DNA from: Vibrio bivalvicida
GTDB taxonomy: Bacteria > Pseudomonadota > Gammaproteobacteria > Enterobacterales > Vibrionaceae
NCBI RefSeq assembly: GCF_001399455.2
Contig: NZ_LLEI02000053.1
Location: 1 to 64,000 of the forward strand
Length of the DNA: 64,000 nt
Direction: 5' to 3'
Every line of letters starts with the position of its first letter. Position 1 is the first letter of the stretch. The position numbers and the translations under genes are program-made. The notes beneath the pieces were generated by a model that was not told the DNA's origin, made no database searches, and saw only the letters and a list, made by a program, of their open reading frames with translations. This document shows positions 32,345-42,005 of the stretch, piece after piece.

Positions 32345-33901
32345 ATGAGTGAAATTGCAGCACCTGAAGTAAAGCCTTCAGGGGTTATAGGGTTCATCGA
32401 AAGAGCGGGTAAGAAGATCCCAGATCCGGTCATTATATTTATGTTTTTGTTTGCGCTTTCCCTGGTTATTACCGGATTAATGGATGGCGTGAGCTTTGAA
32501 ACTATCGGCAAGGGTGGGGAAGCGGTTCAGTTCTCGATTAAGAACATGTTAGCGGCGGAAAATTTCCGTTGGATGTTTGAGAACGCTCTACTGCAAAACT
32601 GGCTAGCGTTTGGTCATGGCGTACTTGGCGTTATCTTGATTGTTATGTTAGGTGTTGGTATTGCGGAGAACTCAGGACTTTTAACCGCAGTCATCAAAAA
32701 GGTCGGCCTAAAGATTAGTGACCGCTTACTTCCACTACTGGTTGTCTTCCTTGGCATCATGAGTTCCATTGCGGCTGATGCGGGTTACTTAGTACTGATT
32801 CCTTTGGCGGGTCTTCTATACGCAGGTCTTGGCAAAAACCCACTCATTGGTATGGCGGCGGCATTTGCTGGTGTATCAGCAGGCTTTAGCGCTAACTTAC
32901 TACCAGCAACACCAGTTGATGTTGTTTTAGGTGTGAATGCTAAGATCTTTGCTGAGTCACAAAACATCCCATTCGTTGGTCGCAACGGTGAAGAGCTTAA
33001 CCCTGCAACGATGCACTATTTCTTCGTTTTAGTGTCAACCTTCTTACTCGCTGTGGTTGGTGCTTGGGTTACCACACGTTTTATCACTCCTCGTCTGGAA
33101 AAGATGACTTATCAACTTCCAGAGGAAGTAAACTTTGATGAGTTTGAGCTTACCAAGCAAGAGCAAAAAGGTCTGCGTTGGGCCGGTGTTGGTCTATTAG
33201 CGACTTTAGCAGCGATCTATGGCTTAGCGATTGGTCCATTAGCGACTTATACCAATGACGCTGGTAAAGAGGTAACCCCTTACCTAGATAACATCATCCT
33301 TCTTATCTCTTTGGTGTTTGCTGTTGTTGGTCTGTGCTTTGGTGTTGCAACTGGCAAATTCAAGAAGCTTCAAGACGTTGTAACTGCGATGGTTAAGCAG
33401 ATGAACACCATGGGTTATGTGTTAGTACTAACCTTCTTCTGTTACAACTTCTTAGCGCTACTTAGCTACTCAGGTTTGGGCACTTATGTGACTTATCTAG
33501 GCGCGACTTTCTTACAGTCACTGGGTCTTCAACAGTTCCCTGCGTTAATGCTGCTTGGCTTTATTTTGACCACCGCTGTGATTAACTTGTTCGTTGGTGG
33601 CCTAACATCAAAATGGATGCTGCTTGGTCCAATTTTCGTTCCAATGCTGTATCAGGTTAACCCGAATATGACACCAGATTTAGTCACTGCGGCTTACCGT
33701 GTTGCTGATTCTTCCACCAACATCATTACTCCAATGATGAGCTATGCCGGTGTTGTTCTCGCCTTTATGCGTAAGTACAAACCTGAGCTGACATTTGGTG
33801 ATGTGATTGCCATTATGGTGCCTTATTCGGTCGCTTTCTTAACTTTGTGGTCGGCAGTATTGATTGGTTTCTTTACCTTTGGCTTGCCGTTAGGTTTTTA
33901 A
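32345..33901 (+). CDS. AbgT family transporter (copy 2)
   Basis: A 518-residue paralogue of the preceding transporter with the same blocks (GFIERAGKKIPDPVIIFMFL, ADAGYLVLIPLAG, AFAGVSAGFSANLLPATPVD, YRVADSSTNIITPMMSYAG). ATG 32345 (MSEIAAPEV) has AGGATG at a good distance and is preferred to 32336. The copies differ enough to suggest different substrates or conditions, which the sequence does not reveal. Confidence 0.92.
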   Translation: MSEIAAPEVKPSGVIGFIERAGKKIPDPVIIFMFLFALSLVITGLMDGVSFETIGKGGEAVQFSIKNMLAAENFRWMFENALLQNWLAFGHGVLGVILIVMLGVGIAENSGLLTAVIKKVGLKISDRLLPLLVVFLGIMSSIAADAGYLVLIPLAGLLYAGLGKNPLIGMAAAFAGVSAGFSANLLPATPVDVVLGVNAKIFAESQNIPFVGRNGEELNPATMHYFFVLVSTFLLAVVGAWVTTRFITPRLEKMTYQLPEEVNFDEFELTKQEQKGLRWAGVGLLATLAAIYGLAIGPLATYTNDAGKEVTPYLDNIILLISLVFAVVGLCFGVATGKFKKLQDVVTAMVKQMNTMGYVLVLTFFCYNFLALLSYSGLGTYVTYLGATFLQSLGLQQFPALMLLGFILTTAVINLFVGGLTSKWMLLGPIFVPMLYQVNPNMTPDLVTAAYRVADSSTNIITPMMSYAGVVLAFMRKYKPELTFGDVIAIMVPYSVAFLTLWSAVLIGFFTFGLPLGF

Positions 33902-33917
33902 TCTTACCGAACTATCT

Positions 33918-33953
33918 ATTAACAACGCCCAGCTTAAAATGTTGGGCGTTTTG
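33918..33953 (+). terminator. Terminator of AbgT copy 2
   Basis: AACAACGCCCAGCTTAAAATG and TTGGGCGTTTTGTT arms form an intrinsic terminator just after the gene. Confidence 0.85.
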
Positions 33954-33994
33954 TTATACTCGATTTGAAACGCTATAATCCATCTCCCTAATTA

Positions 33995-34552
33995 ATGCTG
34001 CGAGCAAACATAGTGTCTATTGAGCAAGAAGTCCCCAAATTTTCTGAACAAGATCATCACTTTATGCGTATGGCTATGCAACTTGCCGAGAGGGCCGAAG
34101 CGGAAGGTGAAGTGCCCGTCGGTGCTGTTTTAGTCAAAGATGGTGAAGTGATTGCACAGGGTTGGAACCAGTCGATAGGTGAGCACGATGCCACGGCGCA
34201 TGCTGAAATTCAGACATTGCGTAAAGCAGGCCAAGCGTTGCAGAATTATCGGCTGTTGGATACTACCCTTTATGTCACTCTAGAGCCATGCCCCATGTGC
34301 GCTGGGGCGCTATTACATAGCCGGGTGAAGAGAGTTGTATTTGGCGCTCGCGATCTAAAAGCTGGAGCTGCGGGGACTGTGTTAAATCTGTTTGAGCACC
34401 AAGCAGCTTACCACTATGCAGATGTCGAGTATGGTTTGCTAGAAGAAGAGTGCCGTATTCAGCTTCAGACATTCTTTAAACGTCGTCGTAAAGAGAAAAG
34501 AGCGCAGCGTAAAAAGGCAAGAAAACTAAAGCTGAAACTACAGGGTGAGTAA
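33995..34552 (+). CDS. tadA: tRNA-specific adenosine deaminase TadA
   Basis: A 185-residue zinc deaminase that makes inosine at the wobble base of tRNA-Arg(ACG). The core is complete: AEGEVPVGAVLVKDGEVIAQ, HAE in ATAHAEIQTL and PCPMC in LEPCPMCAGALLHSRVKRVV. The tail is rich in Lys and Arg. The start is uncertain: ATG 33995 or GTG 34013, neither with a good ribosome site. Confidence 0.96.
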   Translation: MLRANIVSIEQEVPKFSEQDHHFMRMAMQLAERAEAEGEVPVGAVLVKDGEVIAQGWNQSIGEHDATAHAEIQTLRKAGQALQNYRLLDTTLYVTLEPCPMCAGALLHSRVKRVVFGARDLKAGAAGTVLNLFEHQAAYHYADVEYGLLEEECRIQLQTFFKRRRKEKRAQRKKARKLKLKLQGE

Positions 34553-34557
34553 GCTTT

Positions 34558-34591
34558 CAAGCAAACATCTTCATTAAGATGTTTGCTCTTT
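34558..34591. terminator. Bidirectional terminator after tadA
   Basis: AGCAAACATCTTCATTAAGATGTTTGCTCTTT: an 11-bp stem between convergent tadA and the small basic-protein gene. Confidence 0.85.
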
Positions 34592-34596
34592 GGGGA

Positions 34597-34731
34597 TTAT
34601 ACAGCGATTAACTGCATAAAAGCGCGGTGACGTGCAATCACCTTTTTCTTGTTGTTGCTTAACATACGCTTTCGGCGGTTTGCTGCAACAGTCTTATTAA
34701 GGCGTTTTGACTGCATTCTACGTCTAGCCAT
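34597..34731 (-). CDS. Small, very basic protein, 44 residues
   Basis: MARRRMQSKRLNKTVAANRR, then KRMLSNNKKKVIARHRAFMQ and LIAV: 44 residues, nearly half Arg or Lys. A perfect GGAGG lies 7 bp before the ATG, which strongly supports translation. No known fold; the composition suggests binding to RNA, DNA or the ribosome. A longer reading frame extends upstream but lacks such a site. It lies alone between tadA and mltF. Confidence 0.75.
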   Translation of the reverse strand: MARRRMQSKRLNKTVAANRRKRMLSNNKKKVIARHRAFMQLIAV

Positions 34732-34898
34732 AAAACAACCTCCTATTATGGTTAAAACTAAATCAATCACGAATGGAATCGAAGGCGACAAATATTCAAA
34801 CGGTTAACGTCTTATACCTGCTCATTGTTACGATTTTAAGAAAGTCCGTAAGTGATCTTCGACACGATATTATATGTGGGCGATTTGAAGGGAAATCA

Positions 34899-34929
34899 AG
34901 AGCGCTATCTTTAAGCAAAATAGCGCTCC
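34899..34929 (-). terminator. Hairpin downstream of mltF
   Basis: GAGCGCTAT and ATAGCGCTC arms 7 bp past the mltF stop; the T-run on the minus strand is weak, so termination strength is uncertain. Confidence 0.6.
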
Positions 34930-34935
34930 CGGTGA

Positions 34936-36471
34936 TTATTGTTCGCCTGTATTCTCATTTACTAATGCGGGCTGTGCTGCGGAAGTCGATGTCGCGTCTG
35001 AGATAGAAGCTTCAGGTACTTGGATTACGGTTAAATCATCTATGCTGGCATCATCATTTGAGACTGATTGTTGCTCTACATGACCGATGATACTTTGGTA
35101 ATAACGGCGAATGTTTTCAACGTAGTTACGTGCCTCATCGCCACGAGCGAATCCGTAACGCGTTTGACTGTAATACTTTTTCTGACGCAGCAGTGGCAGA
35201 CGATCTTTAACATCTGACCACGCATCTGGGTTACCGCCTTGGCGCTTGGTCAGACGTCTGGCATCCATCATATGACCATAGCCCACGTTGTAGGAAGCCA
35301 GAGCAAACCAAATCTTTTCGTGTTCTTCGATTGAATCAGGGATGCGTTCAACCATCCGGCGTAGATATTCCACGCCACCGCGCACAGACTGATCAGGATT
35401 GAGGCGATTGGTAACGCCAACGCTTTTTGCTGTTGGCAATGTGAGCATCATCATCCCACGTACCCCAGTTGGTGATTTTGCTACAGGGTTCCAATGAGAT
35501 TCTTGGTAAGCCAAGGCTGCAACTAGGCGCCAGTCAAATTCATCAGAATATTTTTTAAATAGTGGTGACCATTTCGGTAGTTTAGAATCGAGAGCGCGAA
35601 TAAAAGCGCGGGTATCAACATAATCAAAGCTGCCAACATGGCCAATGTATTTCTCTTCGAGAGAAGCAAGGTGGCCGGATTGGTTTATTGCACCGAAAAA
35701 CTCAATTAAAAGTCCGTACAGACTTTCATCTTGAGAGGGACGTAAAAACCATGAAATAGGCTGATCTTCTGTCAGTTCGAACGCTAGTGCGATATCGGGA
35801 TAGATTCGCTGAGAGAGTGATACCTCTACTGAATCTGCGACTGTGAATCTCAACTCTCCTTTAGATACGGCTTTAAGCAGATCATTAACATCTGCATTGG
35901 GATCAACGTGATAGGAAAACTCAGGATGCTGGGTCTTAATATCTGTAAGAGTTTTATTAAAGTGAGAGTCACCGACAATGCTTAAGATATCTTGCCCCTG
36001 ATTTTTTTCGATCAGTTCAGCCTGCTTTGCGAGTAGTTGTTTCAGGCTTCTGGGGCGCCAATTGCCTTTCTTATACACCACTTGTTGGCTTACGTAATAG
36101 TAAGCAGGGCCTGGGCGGAAGTTGTTAAGACGTTCTGGTGATTGACTCAGCCCTGCCGCTATGATGTCTATTTCACCTTTTTCGAGAGCAGGGTAGAGGC
36201 TAGAAATACGGTAAGCAGGTTTCATCTCAAGCTGAACACCTAACTCGTTAGCGAATTCGCGTGCTAACTCATAGTCGAGACCAGCAGGGCCGTCGGGACC
36301 AATATAATATGACAGTTGGTTGTTTAGGGTACCTACGCGTAGCACGCCACGCTCTTTAATTAAGTCGAGTTCACTTTTGGGTTCTGATTCGATTTGGCAG
36401 CCTGAGAGCAACAAGGCTGAAATCATAATCAGACTCAGTGACATAAAGTGACTTTTATAATACTTCTTCAT
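34936..36471 (-). CDS. mltF: Membrane-bound lytic murein transglycosylase F
   Basis: A 511-residue lipoprotein that cuts peptidoglycan glycan strands. The signal reads MKKYYKSHFMSLSLIMISAL followed by lipobox LLSGC. Next is a solute-binding-like domain (RGVLRVGTLNNQLSYYIGPD to about 280), then the SLT domain with catalytic Glu in AALAYQESHWNP, plus SPTGVRGMMMLTLPTA and ASYNVGYGHM. ATG 36471 is preferred because the signal peptide starts there. Divergent from purL. Confidence 0.95.
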   Translation of the reverse strand: MKKYYKSHFMSLSLIMISALLLSGCQIESEPKSELDLIKERGVLRVGTLNNQLSYYIGPDGPAGLDYELAREFANELGVQLEMKPAYRISSLYPALEKGEIDIIAAGLSQSPERLNNFRPGPAYYYVSQQVVYKKGNWRPRSLKQLLAKQAELIEKNQGQDILSIVGDSHFNKTLTDIKTQHPEFSYHVDPNADVNDLLKAVSKGELRFTVADSVEVSLSQRIYPDIALAFELTEDQPISWFLRPSQDESLYGLLIEFFGAINQSGHLASLEEKYIGHVGSFDYVDTRAFIRALDSKLPKWSPLFKKYSDEFDWRLVAALAYQESHWNPVAKSPTGVRGMMMLTLPTAKSVGVTNRLNPDQSVRGGVEYLRRMVERIPDSIEEHEKIWFALASYNVGYGHMMDARRLTKRQGGNPDAWSDVKDRLPLLRQKKYYSQTRYGFARGDEARNYVENIRRYYQSIIGHVEQQSVSNDDASIDDLTVIQVPEASISDATSTSAAQPALVNENTGEQ

Positions 36472-36605
36472 TAACGACGATCTCATACATCCAGTACGGC
36501 ATTTATAGCAGAGTGTCATAACAAGGCAAGCCAATCAGTGAGTAGGCGAGATAACTGTAGTTAAAATCTTAATCTTGTTGTAATTCAAAATTGACAAAAA
36601 AAATG

Positions 36606-36656
36606 ACGCAAACGGTTGCTTTTGGTGTTACATCACAAAAATAATTGCTATATAAT
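36606..36656 (+). promoter_or_regulatory. purL promoter with PurR operator
   Basis: ACGCAAACGGTTGCTT (36606-36621) is a near-perfect PurR box (consensus ACGCAAACGTTTGCGT). TTACAT (36628-36633), a 17-bp spacer and TATAAT (36651-36656) follow. Purine repression of purL is expected. Confidence 0.82.
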
Positions 36657-36786
36657 GCGCTCGCAAGTGAAGAGGTGGAATCGGCATAGGTTTGGCAGAA
36701 TTTCGTGAATAGCTTCGAAGTAGTGCAGTAACTCACTGAATTTATTCCAATATCACCTTAATCAATTGCATAAGAGACCTAAGCGC

Positions 36787-39700
36787 ATGAGAATTTTTCG
36801 TGGCTCCCCAGCTCTATCTGAATTTCGTGTTAACAAGCTTCTAGAGCTTTGTCGTGAACTGGACCTACCTGTAACAGGTATTTACGCTGAGTTTGCACAC
36901 TTTGCTGATCTAACGACAGACCTAGATGCGTCTGAAGTTGAGAAACTAGAAAAACTCCTAACTTATGGTCCAACACTTTCTTTTGACGAAAATGGTGAAG
37001 AGCGCGAGCCAGAAGGTCTTCTTCTGCTTGCAACTCCTCGTCCTGGTACTATCTCGCCTTGGTCTTCAAAATCGACTGACATTGCTAATAACTGTGGTCT
37101 AGATAAAGTCGTTCGCTTAGAGCGCGGTACAGCTTATTACATCGAAACGTCAGCACAGCTTTCAGAGCTTCAGTTGGTTGAGCTTAAAGCGATCCTACAC
37201 GATCGCATGATGGAAGTTATCTTCACTGATTTCGCTTCAGCACAAGCGCTATTCCAGGTTGCTGAGCCAGCGCCAGTCGCAGATGTTGATCTACTTAAAG
37301 GTGGCCGTACTTCACTTGAAAACGCAAACGTTACCCTAGGTCTTGCACTCGCAGACGATGAAATTGAATATCTTTACGATGCGTTCGTAAACAAACTGGA
37401 TCGTAACCCAACCGACATCGAGCTAATGATGTTTGCACAGGCGAACTCAGAGCACTGTCGTCACAAGATCTTCAACGCAGATTGGACTATCGACGGTGTT
37501 AAGCAAGAGAAGTCTCTGTTTAAGATGATCAAGAACACTTTCGCAACGACACCAGAAAACGTGCTATCTGCATATAAAGATAACGCAGCGGTAATGGTAG
37601 GTTCTGATGTGGGTCGCTTCTTCCCGAATCCAGAAACTCGTCAATACGGTTACAGCCAAGAGAAAGCACATATTCTTATGAAGGTGGAAACGCACAACCA
37701 CCCAACGGCTATCTCTCCTTGGCCGGGCGCATCAACTGGTTCTGGTGGTGAAATCCGTGATGAAGGCGCAACAGGTATTGGCGGTAAGCCAAAAGCCGGT
37801 CTAGTTGGCTTTACAACTTCTAACCTACGTATTCCAGGTTTTGAACAGCCATGGGAAACAGATTTCGGTAAGCCGGGTCGAATCGTTAACGCACTAGATA
37901 TCATGCTAGAAGGCCCACTTGGTGGCGCGGCGTTCAACAACGAATTCGGTCGTCCAAACCTACTTGGTTACTTCCGTACTTACGAAGAAAAAGTGAACTC
38001 TCACGCTGGTGAAGAGGTTCGTGGTTACCACAAACCAATCATGATTGCTGGTGGTATGGGTAACATCCGTGACGAGCACGTGCAGAAGAAAGAGATCCCG
38101 GTCGGTGCAAGCTTAATTGTGCTTGGCGGTCCTGCAATGAACATCGGCCTAGGTGGCGGTGCGGCATCTTCAATGGCGTCTGGTCAATCAGCAGAAGATC
38201 TAGATTTTGCTTCAGTACAGCGTGAAAACCCAGAAATGGAACGCCGTTGTCAGGAAGTGATCGACCGTTGTTGGCAGCTAGGTGATGCTAACCCAATCGC
38301 ATTCATCCACGATGTTGGCGCCGGCGGTATCTCTAACGCACTTCCAGAACTGGTAGACGATGGCGAACGTGGTGGTATTTTCCAACTACGTGATGTACCA
38401 AATGATGAACCAGGTATGAGCCCGCTTGAGATCTGGTGTAATGAATCTCAAGAGCGTTACGTAATGGCGGTTGCACCAGAGAACATGGAAGTATTCGATG
38501 CGATCTGTAAGCGTGAGCGCGCACCATACGCTGTAGTAGGTGTGGCAACGGAAGAGCGTGAACTGAAACTTGAAGATTCACACTTCGACAACACGCCAAT
38601 CGACATGCCAATGGATGTGCTTCTAGGTAAGACGCCTAAGATGCACCGTGATGCAAAAACACTTAAAGCGAATAACCCAGCAGTTAACTGTGATGGTATT
38701 GAGTTAAACGAAGCAGCAGAGCGCGTGCTACGTCTACCAACAGTTGCTGAGAAAACATTCCTAATTACTATCGGTGACCGCACGGTGACTGGCCTGGTGG
38801 CGCGTGACCAAATGGTTGGCCCATGGCAGGTTCCAGTAGCAAACTGCGCAGTAACAGCAGCAAGCTACGACACGTACCACGGTGAAGCGATGTCGATGGG
38901 TGAGCGCACGCCAGTGGCGCTACTAGACTTTGGCGCTTCGGCTCGTCTAGCGGTGGGCGAGGCGATCACGAACATCGCAGCGACAAACATCGGTGATATC
39001 AAACATATTAAACTGTCTGCGAACTGGATGTCTCCAGCAGGTCACCCAGGTGAAGATGCAGGTCTTTACGAAGCGGTGAAAGCTGTGGGTGAAGAGCTAT
39101 GTCCAGCACTTGGTCTAACTATCCCTGTAGGTAAAGACTCAATGTCGATGAAGACTAAGTGGATCGATAACGGCGAGCAGAAAGAAGTAACTTCTCCGCT
39201 GTCTCTAATCATCACTGCGTTTGCTCGTGTTGAAGATATACGTAAGACAATCACACCTCAGCTTCGCACCCCTGAAACCTTGGAAGGACTAGGTGACACA
39301 TCTCTAGTTCTTATCGACCTAGGTAACGGTAAGAACCGTCTAGGCGCAACAGCACTAGCACAGGTTTACAAGCAGCTTGGTGATAAGCCAGCAGACGTAG
39401 ACAACGCAGCGCAGCTAAAAGGTTTCTACGAAGGTGTTCAAACTCTAGTAGCGAACGACCAAGTCGTGGCTTACCACGACAAGGGTGACGGTGGTCTGTT
39501 CGTAACACTTGCTGAAATGGCATTCGCGGGTCACTGTGGCGTTAAAGCAGATATTGCGAACCTAGGTGAAGATGCACTAGCTGCTCTATTTAATGAAGAG
39601 CTCGGTGCAGTACTTCAGGTTAAGAATGATGATCTAGATGCTGTTCTTTCTACACTTGCTGCAAACGGTCTAGAAGCGTGCTCACACGTAATCGGCTCTG

Positions 39701-40716
39701 TAGAAGCATCTGACGAGCTAGTCATCACTTCTGGTGAGACAGTGGTTCTAGAACGTAACCGCACTGAACTGCGTACTATCTGGGCAGAGACAACGCATAA
39801 GATGCAAGGTCTACGTGATAACCCAGCATGTGCAGACCAAGAGCATGAAGCGAAGAAAGATAACTCAGACCCTGGTCTAAACGTTAAGCTAAGCTTCGAC
39901 GTAAACGAAGATATCGCTGCTCCTTACATCGCGAAAGGTGCCAAGCCTAAGATGGCAGTTCTGCGTGAGCAGGGCGTTAACTCTCATGTTGAAATGGCAG
40001 CAGCCTTTGACCGTGCAGGTTTTGAAGCAACAGATATTCACATGAGTGACATTCTAACGGGTCAAGCTGTTTTAGAAGAGTACCAAGGCCTAGTGGCTTG
40101 TGGTGGCTTCTCTTACGGTGACGTGCTAGGTGCAGGTGAAGGTTGGGCTAAGTCTATCTTGTTCAACGAGCAAGCTCGCAACCAGTTTGAAGGCTTCTTC
40201 AAACGTGAAGATACCTTCTCTCTAGGTGTGTGTAACGGCTGTCAGATGCTATCGAACCTAAAAGAGTTAATCCCTGGAGCAGACCTGTGGCCACGCTTCG
40301 TTCGTAATGAATCTGAGCGTTTTGAAGCTCGCTTCAGCTTAGTCGAAGTACAGAAGTCTGACTCTGTATTCTTCGATGGCATGGCAGGTTCTCGTATGCC
40401 AATCGCAGTCTCTCACGGTGAAGGTCGCGTAGAAGTACGTGACGCTGACCACCTAGCCGCGATTGAAGCATCAGGTATGGTTTCGGTTCGTTACGTGGAT
40501 AACCACGGCAATGCGACTCAGCAATACCCGAACAACCCGAACGGTTCACCAAACGCAATCACAGGTCTAACAACTCAAGATGGTCGTGTAACGATTATGA
40601 TGCCGCACCCTGAGCGTGTATTCCGTACAGTAGCGAACTCTTGGTCTCCTGAAGGTTGGGGCGAGAACGGTGCGTGGATGCGTATGTTCCAAAACGCACG
40701 GAAAAACATCGGCTAA
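36787..40716 (+). CDS. purL: Phosphoribosylformylglycinamidine synthase PurL
   Basis: A 1309-residue long-form FGAM synthetase, fourth step of purine synthesis. It has an N-terminal PurS-like domain (MRIFRGSPALSEFRVNKLLE), two ATP-grasp-like PurL halves (FAQANSEHCRHKIFNADW, KVETHNHPTAISPWPGAS, HDVGAGGISNALPEL) and a C-terminal glutaminase with Cys in FSLGVCNGCQMLSNL and IMMPHPERVFRT. Start 36787 gives the conserved N-terminus. A PurR box lies upstream. Confidence 0.98.
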   Translation: MRIFRGSPALSEFRVNKLLELCRELDLPVTGIYAEFAHFADLTTDLDASEVEKLEKLLTYGPTLSFDENGEEREPEGLLLLATPRPGTISPWSSKSTDIANNCGLDKVVRLERGTAYYIETSAQLSELQLVELKAILHDRMMEVIFTDFASAQALFQVAEPAPVADVDLLKGGRTSLENANVTLGLALADDEIEYLYDAFVNKLDRNPTDIELMMFAQANSEHCRHKIFNADWTIDGVKQEKSLFKMIKNTFATTPENVLSAYKDNAAVMVGSDVGRFFPNPETRQYGYSQEKAHILMKVETHNHPTAISPWPGASTGSGGEIRDEGATGIGGKPKAGLVGFTTSNLRIPGFEQPWETDFGKPGRIVNALDIMLEGPLGGAAFNNEFGRPNLLGYFRTYEEKVNSHAGEEVRGYHKPIMIAGGMGNIRDEHVQKKEIPVGASLIVLGGPAMNIGLGGGAASSMASGQSAEDLDFASVQRENPEMERRCQEVIDRCWQLGDANPIAFIHDVGAGGISNALPELVDDGERGGIFQLRDVPNDEPGMSPLEIWCNESQERYVMAVAPENMEVFDAICKRERAPYAVVGVATEERELKLEDSHFDNTPIDMPMDVLLGKTPKMHRDAKTLKANNPAVNCDGIELNEAAERVLRLPTVAEKTFLITIGDRTVTGLVARDQMVGPWQVPVANCAVTAASYDTYHGEAMSMGERTPVALLDFGASARLAVGEAITNIAATNIGDIKHIKLSANWMSPAGHPGEDAGLYEAVKAVGEELCPALGLTIPVGKDSMSMKTKWIDNGEQKEVTSPLSLIITAFARVEDIRKTITPQLRTPETLEGLGDTSLVLIDLGNGKNRLGATALAQVYKQLGDKPADVDNAAQLKGFYEGVQTLVANDQVVAYHDKGDGGLFVTLAEMAFAGHCGVKADIANLGEDALAALFNEELGAVLQVKNDDLDAVLSTLAANGLEACSHVIGSVEASDELVITSGETVVLERNRTELRTIWAETTHKMQGLRDNPACADQEHEAKKDNSDPGLNVKLSFDVNEDIAAPYIAKGAKPKMAVLREQGVNSHVEMAAAFDRAGFEATDIHMSDILTGQAVLEEYQGLVACGGFSYGDVLGAGEGWAKSILFNEQARNQFEGFFKREDTFSLGVCNGCQMLSNLKELIPGADLWPRFVRNESERFEARFSLVEVQKSDSVFFDGMAGSRMPIAVSHGEGRVEVRDADHLAAIEASGMVSVRYVDNHGNATQQYPNNPNGSPNAITGLTTQDGRVTIMMPHPERVFRTVANSWSPEGWGENGAWMRMFQNARKNIG

Positions 40717-40742
40717 ACGCTAAGAGTATAAAATAAGATGTT

Positions 40743-40776
40743 AAGCGCAGATCGAGAGGTCTGCGCTTTCTTGTTT
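40743..40776 (+). terminator. Terminator of purL
   Basis: AAGCGCAGATCGAGAGGTCTGCGCTTTC followed by TTGTTTT. Confidence 0.85.
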
Positions 40777-40779
40777 TAG

Positions 40780-41040
40780 AATCGAGAATCGAGAAGCGGG
40801 AACGGGCTGCGCCCTATGGATCGCTTCGCGGGATGAGAGTGTGCATAATACCATGCACCAAAACCTACTCATGTAACACTAGATTAAACCTCTCGAAGGG
40901 CGGAGCCCGTTCTAGATTCTCGCGGGCGAAGCCCGATCTCGTAGCGAAGCGTTCCTGATAGACGTATTCCGCAAAATACTTGCAGCGTTTTGATAGCTTT
41001 TATGCTCTAATACCGCGCTTGCCAAGGGATGGCTAAATCC
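40780..41040. repeat. GC-rich dispersed repeat region
   Basis: No gene is seen. The stretch holds short hairpins of a dispersed repeat family: GGAACGGGCTGCGCCC, TCGCTTCGCGGGATGAGA, GGGCGGAGCCCGTTCTAG and GGGCGAAGCCCGATCTCG. Related pieces occur at 16886, 45325 and 47970. Confidence 0.6.
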
Positions 41041-41075
41041 CTCAATATTCCATTAGAATCCCTTAGGAAATGAAA

Positions 41076-41426
41076 ATGTCGAACAACAAAAAATTTGCCA
41101 TTCGTGTCACTGAAAAGCGTAACGGTTGGTGTGCAGAGATCACTCGCCAAGTGACTTCACGTAAAACGTCAGTATCAAAACGTGAAACTGGCTTTGAAAC
41201 TGAATTAGCAGCACAAGAGTGGGCTGAAAAAGAGCTAGCAGGTTTCATTAAAAACCAAGCTGTACGTAACGAGCGTAAAGGCGAAGCGCGTAAAGTTCGT
41301 GTCGAACGTGAAGAGCGACTGGCTCAAGAAGCAGCTGAGAAGAAAGCACGTTACGAAGAAGCGAAACGTGCAGCAGCAGCGCAAGCTGAACTTGACGATG
41401 AAGATGAATTCTTCGAAGAAGAGTAA
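41076..41426 (+). CDS. DUF3622 family protein
   Basis: A 116-residue protein of the Vibrio family DUF3622: an N-terminal beta-rich part (KKFAIRVTEKRNGWCAEITR), then a long charged helix rich in Glu, Lys and Ala and an acidic tail (DDEDEFFEEE). ATG 41076 lies 8 bp after AGGAA. Function unknown; the first part resembles small nucleic-acid-binding folds, but that is only an impression. Confidence 0.8.
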   Translation: MSNNKKFAIRVTEKRNGWCAEITRQVTSRKTSVSKRETGFETELAAQEWAEKELAGFIKNQAVRNERKGEARKVRVEREERLAQEAAEKKARYEEAKRAAAAQAELDDEDEFFEEE

Positions 41427-41440
41427 TAGTCGTCATTCAA

Positions 41441-41470
41441 TAAAAAACCGCCAGCGAGGCGGTTTTTTAA
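41441..41470. terminator. Bidirectional terminator
   Basis: AAAAAACCGCCAGCGAGGCGGTTTTTT has A- and T-runs on both sides and serves both convergent genes. Confidence 0.93.
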
Positions 41471-41488
41471 TATCTGATAACGCTGTGA

Positions 41489-41680
41489 TCAGCGGAATTG
41501 CCCAGCTTCAGGTAAAAAGTCAAAACCAGCAGAAGCTAACTTAGTTTCTAGCGCTGATTTATCAATATCAAAGAATGTGACAAGCTTGTCTAAATCACCG
41601 CCGAAGTCATCGCGTAGCTTCATGTTGACGATGCTCATCAGCATGACAGGGTCCATTGTTTCAAAGTTGGCTAAGTTCAT
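41489..41680 (-). CDS. DUF4250 family protein
   Basis: A 63-residue protein, MNLANFETMDPVMLMSIVNM, KLRDDFGGDLDKLVTFFDID, matching DUF4250, a small family of unknown role. Its ATG overlaps the last base of the upstream yaeP-like stop codon, so the two are co-translated. Confidence 0.82.
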   Translation of the reverse strand: MNLANFETMDPVMLMSIVNMKLRDDFGGDLDKLVTFFDIDKSALETKLASAGFDFLPEAGQFR

Positions 41681-41886
41681 TACTTATCCTCAAAATCTGA
41701 GATCAGCAAGTTTGCCGCCGCAAATGCCGCTTTTTCACGAGCCTCTTTAGGCAAAGATTCGTCAGCAGCGATTTCGTTTAACGCTCTTACTGCGCATGAA
41801 ATAGCTTGTGGTATATAGGCTTGATCGCCGCTTCCTATTTGTGCGTACAGTTCGCGCACTAACTCACAACAGCCGTATACTTGCAT
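41680..41886 (-). CDS. yaeP: UPF0253 family protein (YaeP-like)
   Basis: A 68-residue protein close to E. coli YaeP: CCELVRELYAQIGSGDQAYI, VRALNEIAADESLP, REKAAFAAANLLISD. Function unknown. Start 41886 (MQVYGCCELV) is chosen by alignment to the family; another ATG lies 9 bp upstream. Its stop overlaps the ATG of the DUF4250 gene. Confidence 0.82.
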   Translation of the reverse strand: MQVYGCCELVRELYAQIGSGDQAYIPQAISCAVRALNEIAADESLPKEAREKAAFAAANLLISDFEDK

Positions 41887-42005
41887 GGCTTGCACTCCGA
41901 TAAATGATAACTGCTCTCAAATATACACACTCAAATGCGGAAACTCAAAGTGTAAGCTTGTCCTAACGCAAAGCGTATGACGACGTGTTCAAAACCTAAT
42001 CAAAA

